Below, piece by piece: positions 1 through 8,890 of a stretch of DNA of 64,000 nt. The DNA comes from Haloferax mediterranei ATCC 33500. GTDB taxonomy: Archaea > Halobacteriota > Halobacteria > Halobacteriales > Haloferacaceae. The notes under the pieces were generated by a model that was not told the DNA's origin, did not search any database, and saw only the letters and a program-made list of their open reading frames with translations. A program made the translations under genes and the position numbers. The stretch is from NCBI RefSeq assembly GCF_000306765.2, contig NC_017941.2, positions 1,922,001 to 1,986,000 of the forward strand. Direction: 5' to 3'. Each line of letters starts with the position of its first letter. Positions within the stretch are counted from its first letter, which is position 1.

Positions 1-160
1 CGTGGGTGCCGTGGATGCCCTGCTTTTCTGGCGGATCGACCGGTCCCCAGACGGCGACACCATCACCAAACGAAGTTTGGTTTGCCGACGAACGGAGTTC
101 GTCCAGCTTTTCTTCGCCGACTTTCTCTCGGTTCGTTTCGAACTGCGGGTCGATAGCCAT
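1..160 (-). CDS. Haloarchaeal ferredoxin family protein, N-terminal part
   Basis: Only the first 53 codons lie in the window; the gene continues off the left edge. Read on the minus strand from the ATG at 158-160 the protein begins MAIDPQFETNREKVG and contains GPVDPPEKQGIHGTH. From memory this matches the N-terminal extension of haloarchaeal zinc-type seven-iron ferredoxins, in which the cysteine clusters follow after this segment. Those cysteines are outside the window, so electron-carrier function is inferred from the extension alone. An insertion-like stretch (about residues 18-33) separates the two recognisable blocks and may be a lineage-specific loop. Confidence 0.6.
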   Translation of the reverse strand, partial: MAIDPQFETNREKVGEEKLDELRSSANQTSFGDGVAVWGPVDPPEKQGIHGTH

Positions 161-261
161 AGTGTGTCGTGTTATTTTACTGTAAGCGCATTAAATCATA
201 CCCCAAGTTAACACATCACTCGCCACTCGAAAACGGTAGTCACCGGAATGCGGAACAGCGT

Positions 262-330
262 GGACACTGGAAGCCGAATAGAGCGGACACTGGAAGCCGA
301 ATAGAGCGGACACTGGAGGCCGAATAGAGC
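262..330. repeat. 23-bp tandem repeat, three copies
   Basis: Three head-to-tail copies of a 23-bp unit beginning GGACACTGGA and ending CCGAATAGAGC occupy 262-284, 285-307 and 308-330. The first two are identical and the third has one A to G change. A degraded start of a fourth copy (GAACAC) follows. The array lies between the divergent ferredoxin and DUF456 genes. It is one of several short intergenic arrays in this window. Confidence 0.9.
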
Positions 331-389
331 GAACACAGGAACGGCTGGCTCCCCGCTGGGATGATTATCCTGCACGCCGAACGCCCGGC

Positions 390-869
390 ATGGACGTGTT
401 CCTCTGGGTCGCAGTCGCCCTCCTGGTCCTCGGCGTCGTCGGAAGCGTGCTTCCGCTCCTCCCCGGTGCCCTCCTTTCGGTTATCGGTGTTCTCGTTTAC
501 TGGTGGTCCACCGGCTACTCGGACCCCGGTCTCCTTGGACTCGTCGGCCTCCTCCTCGTTGGACTCGCTGCACTCGCTGCTGACTATGGGGCTGGCTTCG
601 TCGCCGCCCGCGTCGGGGGTGCATCGAACCGAACATCGCTCCTCGCCGGTCTCGTTGGGTTCGTCCTCCTGTTCCTGCTCGGCCCGCTCGGCATCTTCAT
701 CGGGGTCGCTGGAACCGTCTTTCTCGTCGAATACTACGAACACGAAGACGCAGAAGAGAGCGGTCGTCGCGCTCTCTACGCGACAGTCGGCGTCCTCGCG
801 TCCTCAGTCGTGCAGGTGCTCTTGACGTTCTCGATGCTCGTCGGATTCGCCCTCGTCGTCCTGCTCTAG
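390..869 (+). CDS. DUF456 family membrane protein
   Basis: A 159-residue protein that is almost entirely hydrophobic, with about four to five membrane segments (roughly 4-22, 28-46, 48-70, 80-105 and 130-158). Glycine- and proline-rich turns such as GSVLPLLPGAL and LLGPLGIFIG fit the DUF456 family, which has no established biochemical role. The ATG at 390 starts the first membrane segment directly. The stop codon overlaps the stop of the convergent cyclase gene: both read through the same CTAG at 866-869, so no room is left for a conventional terminator between them. Confidence 0.8.
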   Translation: MDVFLWVAVALLVLGVVGSVLPLLPGALLSVIGVLVYWWSTGYSDPGLLGLVGLLLVGLAALAADYGAGFVAARVGGASNRTSLLAGLVGFVLLFLLGPLGIFIGVAGTVFLVEYYEHEDAEESGRRALYATVGVLASSVVQVLLTFSMLVGFALVVLL

Positions 870-1519
870 CCCCCGTTCAGGCTCAACTGGCTTCCGACCT
901 CCGCGACGACCCGAGCGGGCGCGCCGTCGGCATCCACACGGAGCGGCATGACGAACAGGTCGAACGTCCGGTCTACGGGAAGTGCATCCAATCCACAGAG
1001 ATTCTCCACGATGAGTAATTCCGCCCCGAGGAGTGCGTGATGGACTGGTACATCGTCCCCACCTGTTAGGTCCGGGCTGAGTGCGTCGATACCGACCGCG
1101 AGTCCTCGGTCGGCGCACACTTGCGCCGTCTCGGGAGCGAGCGCCGGATGGTCGACCATGCGGTCTGTCCCCCACTCGGCTTCCCATCCAGTTCGGAATA
1201 TCAGACAGTCGACGCCCGGTTCGAGGCGGTCCGGAATCGCGCCGGGCGCGACGAGTTCGTTCGCGCCGATATCGCGGCAATCGACGAGTCGGGTAGTAAA
1301 CCGAAGGTCGTCAACCGAGTACGAGTCGAGCGTCGCGCCGTCCGGTTCGGTGTGCGCCGGGGCATCGACGTGCGTCCCCGCGTGGCTTCCGAGTTCGAGA
1401 CGTGAGACGCGGTAGCCGTCCGTGTCGAAATCGGCGTGCGATTCGACCGAGACGGATGGGTCGCCGGGGTACGTCGGCATCCCCGATTCGACGCGGCGAG
1501 TGAGGTCTACGAGGGTCAC
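866..1519 (-). CDS. Cyclase family (kynurenine formamidase-like) metal hydrolase
   Basis: A 217-residue protein with the family metal-binding signature SHAGTHVDAPAH at residues 45-56 (H46, H50, D52, H56). The family hydrolyses N-formylkynurenine or related amides and esters in a metal-dependent way; the true substrate here is unknown. A longer reading frame extends upstream into gltX, but those residues are serine/arginine shadow sequence, so the GTG at 1517-1519 was chosen, with a T-rich TATA-like stretch (TTTTA, about 1542-1546) roughly 25 nt before it. The gene is convergent with the DUF456 gene. Confidence 0.8.
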   Translation of the reverse strand: MTLVDLTRRVESGMPTYPGDPSVSVESHADFDTDGYRVSRLELGSHAGTHVDAPAHTEPDGATLDSYSVDDLRFTTRLVDCRDIGANELVAPGAIPDRLEPGVDCLIFRTGWEAEWGTDRMVDHPALAPETAQVCADRGLAVGIDALSPDLTGGDDVPVHHALLGAELLIVENLCGLDALPVDRTFDLFVMPLRVDADGAPARVVAEVGSQLSLNGG

Positions 1520-1595
1520 GAGTGGTGCTACGACGGCCGTCGGTAAAACGAGTGTTTGTGTCGGACTGCGCGAGAGGGTCGAACGGGACGGCGGC

Positions 1596-3308
1596 TTACT
1601 TGTGCGCGAAGTAGACGACCGTCTCGTCGTCGCCGCGGTCGTCCACGCGCACGAAGCCGACGCGCTCGAACTGGACGAGTTCGTCCACGCGCACGTCACC
1701 GAAGTCGGGTTCCGCGACGCCAGCCACGTCGCCGTCCATGGTGCGCATGCGGACCTGCACGCCCTCGGTCGGTACCCAGTGAATCACGTCGACTTCACCC
1801 TCGCGGACCACATCGAGGTCGTCGTCGGTGTAGACGAGGGTGTCGTCCTCGCGGCGGACACAGCCGAAGCCTTTCAGCCAGACGCGGTCGCCTTCGGCGG
1901 GGATGTCACCGGATTCGAGGTGGACGCTATCGTCGACGGGGATGTCGCGGGTGCCGCGGTCTTCGAAGCTCGGATGAAGCGGCGGGTGCGCGGTGTCCGG
2001 TCCACCTTCGACGCTGAATGCCTCTCCATCCCGGACGAGGAAGTAGCGGTCCGTCTCGTCGTCGACGAGGTCGCGGTTATTCGCGTAGACGGTGGACATC
2101 GAGAGGTCGACGTTGGAGGTGGACGTGCCGAGTCCGACCATCGCGTCGACGATGGCCTGTCCGCGGATGCCACGGCGGCGGAGACTCTTGATTGTCGGCG
2201 CGCGCGGGTCGTCCCAGTCGTCGAGTTCGCCCGCGTCGATGCGTTCCTTGATGCTCGACGTGGACATCTTCACGTCGTAGGCGTCGACCTGGACGTGACC
2301 CCAGTGGACGACTTCGGGGTAGTCCCAGCCGAAGTAGTCGTAGACGAACTGCTGGCGCTTCGCGGAGTCCTGAAGGTCGATGCCGCGGATGATGTGGGTA
2401 ACACCCGTGAGGTGGTCGTCGACGCCGGACTGGAAGTCGAGCATCGGCCACGCGCGGTAGTCTTCGGCTTCTTCGCGCGGGTGCGGCGTGTCTATCATAC
2501 GGAAAGCGACCCAGTCGCGCAGGGCGGGGTTCTTGTGCTCGATGTCGGTCTTGACGCGGAGAACCATCTCGCCGGACGAGTAGTCGCCATCGACCATGGC
2601 TTCGAACTCGTCCAGCGTCGTTTCTTTGTCCTTGTCGCGGTGGGGACACGGCTTGCCGTTGTTCTTCAGGTTCGAGAAGTCCTCGCCGGAACACGAGCAG
2701 GTGTACGCGCCGCCCATCTCGATGAGTTCGCGAGCGTGGTCGTAGTAGGTCTCCACGCGGTCGGAGGCGCGAATCACGTCGTCAGGCTCGAAGCCGAGAT
2801 ACTCGATATCTTCGAGGATGGCGTCGTAGGCCGTCAGGTCGGGTCGCTTCGTCTCCGGGTCGGTGTCGTCGAAGCGGACGATAAAGGAGCCATCGTACAT
2901 CTCCTTGTACGTCCCGATGACTGCGGGCATTCGGGCGTGGCCGAGGTGCCACGGGCCGTTGGGATTCGGAGCCGCACGCATGCGGACTTCGTCGTAGGCC
3001 TCCACGTTCGGGAGGTCGGGAAGCAGCGACTCGTCTTCCTCTTCTTCGGCTTCCATCTCGGCGAGTTCCTCGGGCGCGAGCTCTTCGAGTCGGTCGCGCT
3101 TTTCTTCGGTGGAGAGTTGGTTGACCTCCGCGACGACGGGTCCGATGAGTCCCGGAATCTCACCGCCGTGTTGTCGGAAGTCGGGGTTTTCGCCCATCAG
3201 CGGGCCCATGATGGCACCTACGTCGGCGTCGCTTTCGTGTTTGACCGCATTGAGGAGGGCGTGTTTCTCCGCCTCTCGCTCGATGCGCTCTCGAAGGTCG
3301 TCGTCCAT
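1596..3308 (-). CDS. gltX: Glutamyl-tRNA synthetase (archaeal, non-discriminating type)
   Basis: A 570-residue class Ib aminoacyl-tRNA synthetase that charges tRNA-Glu and, in archaea, also mischarges tRNA-Gln for later amidation. A helical N-terminal extension (1-100) ends in a very acidic stretch. The HIGH-type motif is PNPNGPWHLGH (114-124), and the KMSKS-equivalent is VKMSTSS (346-352). CSCSGED and KPCPHRD (about 204-224) look like a zinc-binding knuckle. The C-terminal beta-barrel anticodon domain ends in VVYFAHK. A TATA-like TTTTTA about 28 nt upstream suggests a leaderless transcript. The downstream cyclase gene starts about 77 bp past the stop. Confidence 0.95.
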   Translation of the reverse strand: MDDDLRERIEREAEKHALLNAVKHESDADVGAIMGPLMGENPDFRQHGGEIPGLIGPVVAEVNQLSTEEKRDRLEELAPEELAEMEAEEEEDESLLPDLPNVEAYDEVRMRAAPNPNGPWHLGHARMPAVIGTYKEMYDGSFIVRFDDTDPETKRPDLTAYDAILEDIEYLGFEPDDVIRASDRVETYYDHARELIEMGGAYTCSCSGEDFSNLKNNGKPCPHRDKDKETTLDEFEAMVDGDYSSGEMVLRVKTDIEHKNPALRDWVAFRMIDTPHPREEAEDYRAWPMLDFQSGVDDHLTGVTHIIRGIDLQDSAKRQQFVYDYFGWDYPEVVHWGHVQVDAYDVKMSTSSIKERIDAGELDDWDDPRAPTIKSLRRRGIRGQAIVDAMVGLGTSTSNVDLSMSTVYANNRDLVDDETDRYFLVRDGEAFSVEGGPDTAHPPLHPSFEDRGTRDIPVDDSVHLESGDIPAEGDRVWLKGFGCVRREDDTLVYTDDDLDVVREGEVDVIHWVPTEGVQVRMRTMDGDVAGVAEPDFGDVRVDELVQFERVGFVRVDDRGDDETVVYFAHK

Positions 3309-3511
3309 TACCGTCCGATTCCGCGGCGCGCGTAAAAACAGGCCCGGATTGCGGGAAGGGTAATTCTCGCGCGGGCAGGGGTACGATACTTGCTAGCATT
3401 CCTGCATAGATATGGGTTGCGGCGACGACGATACAACTCGTGGCGAGTTGACAACGCAAAGAAGACGTAATGGGTCGGAGACGGCTGGCGAGCGGCGAGC
3501 GCGATGCGCCG

Positions 3512-4558
3512 TCAGTATCCGCGGGTGATGAGGTAGTCCGCGATGTCACGGAGCAGGTCGCGGGCCTCGTTGTCGGGAAGGACGTCGAGGCGCGCTTTCG
3601 CCTGTTCGGTGAGGTCTTCGGCCATGTCGCGGGCGTAGTCGATGCTGCCTGCCTCGTCGAGTTCGGCGACGGCGGCTTCGACAGCGTCCTCGGTGAGTTC
3701 TTCCGCCGTCTCGACATCGACGAGATTGTCCACGTCGATACCCTGTTGACGGGCGTGCAGGGAGATAATCGTCTCCTTGTTCTCGACGAGGTCCGACCCG
3801 CGCTGTTTGCCCAGTTTTTCCGACGGGACCGTCAGGTCGAGCACGTCGTCTTGAATCTGGAACGCGCTGCCGGATTCCATACCGTACTGGTAGAGCGCCT
3901 CGACAACATCATCGTCAGCACCCATGATAACCGCCGGGACGGCGGCCGCAGTTCCGTAGAGGACTGCAGTCTTGAGTTCGACCATCTGAAGGTACTCATC
4001 CGGGGGCACCTCTGTGCGACGCTCGAACTCGATGTCGAGGGCCTGTCCCTCACAAATCTGGGTGCAGGTGGTGGCGAGGCGTCGAACGGCTTCGAGGCTG
4101 TTCGCCGGGTCTGCTCCCGTCTTCGTCAGCAGTTCGAACGCTTTGGCGTACAGCGTGTCTCCGGCGAGAATCGCTGTTTCCGTGTCGTACTCCTTGTGGA
4201 CCGCCGGGACGCCGCGTCGGAGGTCGTCGTCGTCCATGATGTCGTCGTGGATGAGTGTGAACGACTGGATGACCTCGATGCTCCCGGCGGCAATCATCAC
4301 GTCGATGGGGTCGCCTGCGAGCGTCGGGAACGAGCGGTAATCCTCCGACATCGGCTCGACATCCGCGAGGGCTTCGGCAGTCAGGAGGGACACAGTCGGG
4401 CGGAGGCGCTTTCCACCGGCCTGTATGAGGTACCGCGAGGCCTCATAGAGCCGCGCTGGCTCGGCCATCGGTACATCTTCGTCGAGTGCGTCGTTGATGA
4501 GTTCGCGTCGCTGGCGAATCGCCTCGAGTACTCGCTGTTCCGTCGCGTCCGGGCTCAT
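3512..4558 (-). CDS. idsA: Polyprenyl (geranylgeranyl/geranylfarnesyl) diphosphate synthase
   Basis: A 348-residue trans-prenyltransferase that condenses isopentenyl diphosphate with allylic diphosphates to make C20/C25 precursors of archaeal ether lipids. Visible motifs are GGKRLRP (48-54), the first aspartate-rich motif DDIMDDDDLRRG (105-116) and the second, QIQDDVLD (234-241). Product chain length cannot be read off safely. The ATG at 4556-4558 overlaps the rnj stop as TGATG, implying translational coupling; a GTG one codon earlier (4561) is an alternative start. It sits between rnj and gltX, an order also seen in other haloarchaea. Confidence 0.93.
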   Translation of the reverse strand: MSPDATEQRVLEAIRQRRELINDALDEDVPMAEPARLYEASRYLIQAGGKRLRPTVSLLTAEALADVEPMSEDYRSFPTLAGDPIDVMIAAGSIEVIQSFTLIHDDIMDDDDLRRGVPAVHKEYDTETAILAGDTLYAKAFELLTKTGADPANSLEAVRRLATTCTQICEGQALDIEFERRTEVPPDEYLQMVELKTAVLYGTAAAVPAVIMGADDDVVEALYQYGMESGSAFQIQDDVLDLTVPSEKLGKQRGSDLVENKETIISLHARQQGIDVDNLVDVETAEELTEDAVEAAVAELDEAGSIDYARDMAEDLTEQAKARLDVLPDNEARDLLRDIADYLITRGY

Positions 4559-5910
4559 CACTCCACCAGTTGAATCATGTTACCGTTCCGCGTCACGTGG
4601 AGGTCACGACCGAGGGCGTAGCCCTGCGACTCACAGAGGTCCACGTACGGAGCGAAACCTTTCAGGTTCTGGTGAGCCGGGATGACGTGCTGGGGCTGGA
4701 GCGCCTGCAGCATCTCGTAGTGGCCCTCCTCACGAAGGTGACCGGAAACGTGGATGTCGTCGTAGATGCGTGCACCCTGCATGCGCAGGAGACGTTCGGA
4801 CTGGTAGCGCTGTCCCTCGTTGGTCGGCTCCGGGATGACCCGTGCCGAGAAGATAACCTTGTCACCGTCGTCAAGCTCGTACGGGGTCTCGCCGCGACCC
4901 ATGCGGGTGAGCATCGCGCGTGGCTCGCCCTGGTGGCCCGTGACGATGGGCAGGTAGTTCTCCTTGCCCTCCTTCATGATTCGCTTGAAGGTACGGTCGA
5001 CGGACTTGCGGTGGCCGTACATCCCAAGGTCGTCCGGCAGGTCGACGAAGCCGAGACGCTCGGCGGTACCGGAGTACTTCTCCATCGAGCGGCCGAGGAG
5101 AACCGGCTGACGACCGATGTCCTTGGCAAACTCGACGAGCGAGGAGACACGCGAGATGTGCGAGGAGAACGTCGTGGCGACGATACCGCCGTCGTAGTCC
5201 TCGACGGAGGTCATAACGTCCTTGAGGTGACGACGTGCGACGGACTCGGAGGGCGTACGGCCCTTCCGGCCGGCGTTCGTACAGTCTTCGATGTACGCGA
5301 GCACGCCGTTGCCCTCTCGGCCAATCTCACGGAAGCGCTTCATGTCGATGGGGTCTTCGAGGACCGGCGAGTGGTCCATACGCTTGTCAAGCCCGTAGAC
5401 GATTGCGCCTTCCGGCGTGTGGACGACCGGGTTGATGGCGTCGATAATGGAGTGAGTGACGTGGACGAACTCGAGTTCGACCTGTCCGGAGTCCCCGATG
5501 GACATCGTCTCTCCGGCTTCCATCTTGACGAGGTCGTTGTTGACGTTGAATTTGTTCTCGCCTTCGATCTGCTGTTTCACCAGTTCGATGGTGAAAGGCG
5601 TCGCAACGACGGGCGCGTCGTAGCGGTGGGCGAGCTTGGAGATTGCCCCGATGTGGTCGAGGTGGCCGTGCGTGGGGACGATGGCCTTTACGTCTCCTTC
5701 GAGGTCGCTCATGACACGGTCGTCCGGGATGGCGCCCATGTCGATGAGGTCGAGGCTGTGCATCTTTTCGGTCTCGACGTTGTCGTGGATGAGGACCTGC
5801 GACAGGTTGAGACCCATGTCGAAGACGACAACGTCGTCTCCGGCACGGACGGCCGTCATCTGACGGCCGACTTCTTCGTATCCGCCTATGGTTGCAATTT
5901 CGATTTCCAT
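4558..5910 (-). CDS. rnj: Archaeal ribonuclease J (5'-3' exoribonuclease)
   Basis: A 450-residue metallo-beta-lactamase/beta-CASP nuclease that degrades RNA 5' to 3'. The zinc motif HGHLDH is at 81-86, with further histidines in VTHSIIDA and a late PAHQNLKG segment; the beta-CASP region is central. It lacks the KH domains of the FpaI/CPSF branch, so it fits RNase J. It is translationally coupled to idsA. The upstream gap to lsm holds divergent promoters; a T-rich box near 6118-6126 on the minus strand would give an unusually long leader of about 180 nt if used. Two RNA-metabolism genes (rnj, lsm) thus share one promoter region. Confidence 0.93.
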   Translation of the reverse strand: MEIEIATIGGYEEVGRQMTAVRAGDDVVVFDMGLNLSQVLIHDNVETEKMHSLDLIDMGAIPDDRVMSDLEGDVKAIVPTHGHLDHIGAISKLAHRYDAPVVATPFTIELVKQQIEGENKFNVNNDLVKMEAGETMSIGDSGQVELEFVHVTHSIIDAINPVVHTPEGAIVYGLDKRMDHSPVLEDPIDMKRFREIGREGNGVLAYIEDCTNAGRKGRTPSESVARRHLKDVMTSVEDYDGGIVATTFSSHISRVSSLVEFAKDIGRQPVLLGRSMEKYSGTAERLGFVDLPDDLGMYGHRKSVDRTFKRIMKEGKENYLPIVTGHQGEPRAMLTRMGRGETPYELDDGDKVIFSARVIPEPTNEGQRYQSERLLRMQGARIYDDIHVSGHLREEGHYEMLQALQPQHVIPAHQNLKGFAPYVDLCESQGYALGRDLHVTRNGNMIQLVE

Positions 5911-6317
5911 GGTTTGTCTCGATAGTTCCGAGCATCGAAAGCCACTGGGTGGCGAGGGTGCTCACGGAAAGACGGGCGTCTGGGGGCCACCGGCCCCGGC
6001 GTCTTGCAGCTCGTCGGTCGATTGACCCCGCGTGCGAGACGGCCCGAATCGCGTGGATTGGGCACGTCCGCACTTACCCGCGGGTTTCTGGTACTGGAAT
6101 CTACTCACGGGGGTACTAAAAACTACGTGGGTTCACTGCGCCCGCACGCCCGCCGTGGTGAGCGCACACACGAGTGGCCAGTCAGGCGCTTTCGTCGAGA
6201 TACGAGCGGCCAACCGGTCGATTCCGTCGAAATATCACGTTCACTGAGGCTGAAAAATAGGAATATCGGTTCGGTCGGTCCGGCACCTTTAAGATAACTA
6301 CGAGACGGATTTGAAAC
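5911..6317. other. Divergent intergenic region between rnj and lsm
   Basis: No convincing gene is seen in these 407 bases: the open frames present are arginine/serine-rich shadows. The right end holds the lsm promoter (CTTTAAGATAA, about 6287-6297, some 25 nt before the lsm ATG). On the minus strand TTTTTAG near 6118-6126 is a TATA candidate for rnj. The stretch around 6235-6265 is locally AT-rich. Confidence 0.6.
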
Positions 6318-6548
6318 ATGAGCGGCCGACCCCTCGACGTCCTCGAAGCGTCACTCGACGAACCGGTGACGGTTCTCCTCAAGGACGGAAATGCATACTT
6401 CGGCGTCCTCGCTGGTTACGACCAGCACATGAACGTCGTACTCGAAGAAGCGCTAGATGAAGACTCCGTGCCCGGGGATATCGAACTCGAGCAAGTCCAA
6501 GACACAACCATTATACGCGGCGATAACGTCGTGACCATCAAAGCATGA
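6318..6548 (+). CDS. lsm: Sm-like archaeal protein LSm
   Basis: A 76-residue Sm-fold protein that forms RNA-binding heptameric rings. The Sm1 region is [20 protein letters not shown] through [13 protein letters not shown], and Sm2 ends in [14 protein letters not shown], with the typical RGDN/RGxx strand. The ATG at 6318 lies about 25 nt after a clear TATA box, so the transcript is probably leaderless. The stop overlaps the rpl37e start as ATGA (6545-6548), a coupling known in Haloferax. Its divergence from rnj links RNA chaperone and RNA decay functions. Confidence 0.95.
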   Translation: MSGRPLDVLEASLDEPVTVLLKDGNAYFGVLAGYDQHMNVVLEEALDEDSVPGDIELEQVQDTTIIRGDNVVTIKA

Positions 6549-6721
6549 CGGGTGCAGGAACCCCTAGCCAAGGAAAGAAGAACAAGACGACGCACGTCAA
6601 GTGCCGTCGCTGCGGTGAGAAGTCCTACCACGTGAAGAAGAAGGTCTGCTCGTCCTGCGGCTTCGGTAAGTCGAAGAAGCGTCGCAGCTACGCCTGGCAG
6701 TCGAAGTCGGGCGACAACTAA
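6545..6721 (+). CDS. rpl37e: 50S ribosomal protein L37e
   Basis: A 58-residue basic zinc-ribbon ribosomal protein. Its first ATG overlaps the lsm stop by 4 nt. The four zinc cysteines are at C20, C23, C35 and C38 (KCRRCGEK and VCSSCGFG), followed by the basic stretch [11 protein letters not shown]. It is much more basic than its acidic neighbours, as expected for an rRNA-binding protein of the large subunit. Translation probably depends on re-initiation after lsm. Confidence 0.95.
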
Positions 6722-6765
6722 CGGAAACGACTCTGGACGGTCCCCGACCGTCACTCTGTCTTCTA

Positions 6766-6786
6766 TCTCGCCGCTCGGCGGCGAGA
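6766..6786 (+). terminator. Strong GC hairpin downstream of lsm-rpl37e
   Basis: A perfect 9-bp stem (TCTCGCCGC paired with GCGGCGAGA) with a TCG loop lies 45 nt after the rpl37e stop. No long U-tract follows, so it may stabilise or process the 3' end rather than terminate transcription in the bacterial way. Archaeal termination usually relies on U-runs, so a role as terminator is tentative. Confidence 0.45.
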
Positions 6787-7013
6787 ATGACACTGCGTTC
6801 CTGACACCCGTTCAGGTTTCAATTCTGTGCTATTAGCTATCACTAGCCATCACTTTCTCCGCTCGATTTCTGTGGACTCACGGAATCAATAGTCTAAAAC
6901 ATGTGCAAATACACCAATTGCCAATACACAATCTTGTATATTATTCGGTTCTAGACCCCGTTGTTACTGCATAAGGACGGGTTTTTTACCTCCTCGACTC
7001 TCTACCGTCTTCT

Positions 7014-8492
7014 ATGGCAACTGGGCGGGACGACTCCCACCACATTAGCGGACCGACCGAGAAGTGCGGTGTCGTCGGCGTCGCACTCGGCGGTCGAGAC
7101 GCTGCACGACCCCTGTACTACTCGCTGTACGCCCTCCAACACCGCGGACAAGAGTCTGCGGGTATCGTCACCCACGATGGGTTCCAACAACACAGCCACG
7201 TCCAGATGGGTCTCGTCGGCGACGCCTTCGATGCGGACGATTTAGATGGGTTAAACGGCTCGGCCGGTATCGGCCACGTCCGCTACCCAACCGCCGGCGA
7301 CGTTTCGAAATCGTGTGCGCAACCGTTCGCCGTCTCGTTCAAATCGGGGTCGCTCGGCCTCGCACACAACGGAAATCTCGTCAACGCCGACGAACTCCGA
7401 GACGAACTGGAGAACGTCGGTCACGCCTTTACCTCAACGGGCGACACCGAGGTCATCGCCCACGACCTCGCGCGCAACCTTCTCGAAGAAGACCTCGTCC
7501 GCGCAGTCAAGCGAACGATGGAGCGAATCCACGGCTCGTACGCGCTCACGATTATGCACGATGAGACGGTCCTCGGCGTGCGCGACCCCGAAGGAAATCG
7601 CCCGCTCTGTATCGGCAAAGTCGACGACGGCTACGTTCTCGCTTCCGAGTCCGCCGCCATCGACACCCTCGACGGCGAACTCGTCCGCGACGTTCGGCCC
7701 GGTGAACTCATCGTCCTCGAACCCGACGGCACCGGGTTCGATTCGTATCAACTGGTCGAACGCGACAACACGGCCCACTGCTTCTTCGAACACGTCTACT
7801 TCGCCCGCCCTGACTCCGTGATGAACGACACGCTCGTCTACGAGGTGCGCCGCGGACTCGGGCGCAAACTCTGGGAAGAAGGCGGCGTCGATACCGATGT
7901 CGTCATGCCTGTTCCTGATTCCGGGCGCGCGTTCGCCTCCGGGTACGCCGAAGCAGCGCAGGAAGACGGTGCCACCGTCGAGTTCGCCGAGGGACTGATG
8001 AAGAATCGATACGTCGGCCGGACGTTCATCATGCCGACACAGGACGAGCGCGAACGCGCCGTCCGGCTGAAACTCAACCCGATAAAGAGCACCGTCGAAG
8101 GTAAGTCTGTAACGCTCATCGACGACAGTATCGTCCGCGGTACCACCTCCACGCAACTCGTGCAACTGCTCCGCGATGCGGGCGCGGCCGAAGTTCACAT
8201 GCGAATCGGTGCGCCGCCCATCGTCGCCCCCTGTTACATGGGTATCAACATGGCTACGCGAGAGGAACTCATCGCCTCGGACAAGTCGGTCGAGGACGTG
8301 CGCGACACAATCGACGCCGACAGTCTCGGCTACCTCTCTATCGACGCTATCGCGGAGGTTCTCGAGAAGTCCCGCGCCGACCTTTGTCTCGGTTGTGTCA
8401 CCGGCGAGTACCCCTACGACATCGACGGCGAGGAGACCGACCGCGACGTGACTCGCCCTGCTGTCGACGCTGATGCGCCGTTGAGCGACTAA
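7014..8492 (+). CDS. purF: Amidophosphoribosyltransferase
   Basis: A 492-residue enzyme for the first committed step of purine synthesis, converting PRPP and glutamine to phosphoribosylamine. The N-terminal glutamine amidotransferase nucleophile is C18 in EKCGVVG, preceded by a short propeptide-like segment. The C-terminal phosphoribosyltransferase domain has the PRPP loop VTLIDDSIVRGTT. Late cysteines in DLCLGCVTGEYP resemble the ligands of the Fe-S cluster found in some PurF enzymes. A T-run TATA-like element (about 6981-6988) sits about 27 nt before the start, so the mRNA leader is very short. Confidence 0.95.
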   Translation: MATGRDDSHHISGPTEKCGVVGVALGGRDAARPLYYSLYALQHRGQESAGIVTHDGFQQHSHVQMGLVGDAFDADDLDGLNGSAGIGHVRYPTAGDVSKSCAQPFAVSFKSGSLGLAHNGNLVNADELRDELENVGHAFTSTGDTEVIAHDLARNLLEEDLVRAVKRTMERIHGSYALTIMHDETVLGVRDPEGNRPLCIGKVDDGYVLASESAAIDTLDGELVRDVRPGELIVLEPDGTGFDSYQLVERDNTAHCFFEHVYFARPDSVMNDTLVYEVRRGLGRKLWEEGGVDTDVVMPVPDSGRAFASGYAEAAQEDGATVEFAEGLMKNRYVGRTFIMPTQDERERAVRLKLNPIKSTVEGKSVTLIDDSIVRGTTSTQLVQLLRDAGAAEVHMRIGAPPIVAPCYMGINMATREELIASDKSVEDVRDTIDADSLGYLSIDAIAEVLEKSRADLCLGCVTGEYPYDIDGEETDRDVTRPAVDADAPLSD

Positions 8493-8890
8493 CGGCCACT
8501 GCTTGGACGCTCAACGTTCGTGCGTGAACACCGCCTCTCCCGCTTCCGTCGGAAGTTGTTACAATCTCAGTGCTGCCGCGTCTTATCACAATCTCGAACA
8601 GTCACTGAAAAACCCGATAACATAATCAACGGGGGATTTCTTTTACCCGGCGTTCGTAGTTTAACGCGTACTTCGACTCGCTGAGTACCGGGTAGCGAGA
8701 CGGAGTACGGAGTGCGATACTGAAAGACGGGGTGGCTGTGTATTTGCGGGAATGCCCGCCCACCTCGTCTCTGCGACCTGCCGGTCGAGACACGTACTAC
8801 TACCCGTCTGAGGGACCGCGGTTGCGAGCGAACATCGCAGTGAGGTCCAGACGGGGAACTCCCTTATCCCGTTTTGTCCCCTCCAGCGCC
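8493..8890. other. Gene-free interval with many inverted repeats
   Basis: These 398 bases between the convergent purF and DUF420 genes contain no plausible coding frame. The first 140 bases are ordinary and partly AT-rich (around 8605-8650). The rest, from about 8644 to 8855, is unusually dense in perfect inverted repeats and is described as a separate possible RNA. Confidence 0.6.
8644..8855 (+). ncRNA. Candidate structured RNA of three extended hairpins
   Basis: Three consecutive elaborate hairpins can be drawn by eye. The first pairs CGTACT (8668-8673) with AGTACG (8704-8709) and CTCGCT (8677-8682) with AGCGAG (8694-8699). The second pairs GACGGGGTGG (8726-8735) with CCACCTCGTC (8760-8769) around a GCGGG/CCCGC stem (8746-8759). 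The third pairs CCCGTCTG (8803-8810) with CAGACGGG (8848-8855), GACC with GGTC, and TGCGA with TCGCA (8823-8839). A small GACC/GGTC stem lies at 8775-8786. The strand is undecided; plus is shown because T-rich promoter-like DNA (8647-8664) precedes it. No known RNase P, SRP or riboswitch motif was recognised. Confidence 0.35.

Noticed and set aside
1422..3335. A 637-residue plus-strand frame opposite gltX
   Set aside because: It is the antisense shadow of a clear glutamyl-tRNA synthetase; Val/Asp/Arg-rich with no domain recognised.
6962..6990. TACT followed by GA at purF as a possible TrmB site
   Set aside because: Only one half-site (TACT) fits; the second half GACGG differs from GAGTA at most positions.
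8667..8688. TACT and GAGTA separated by 10 nt, resembling a TrmB site
   Set aside because: The spacing is outside the 7-8 nt of the known element, and the bases are explained by the candidate RNA hairpin between convergent genes.
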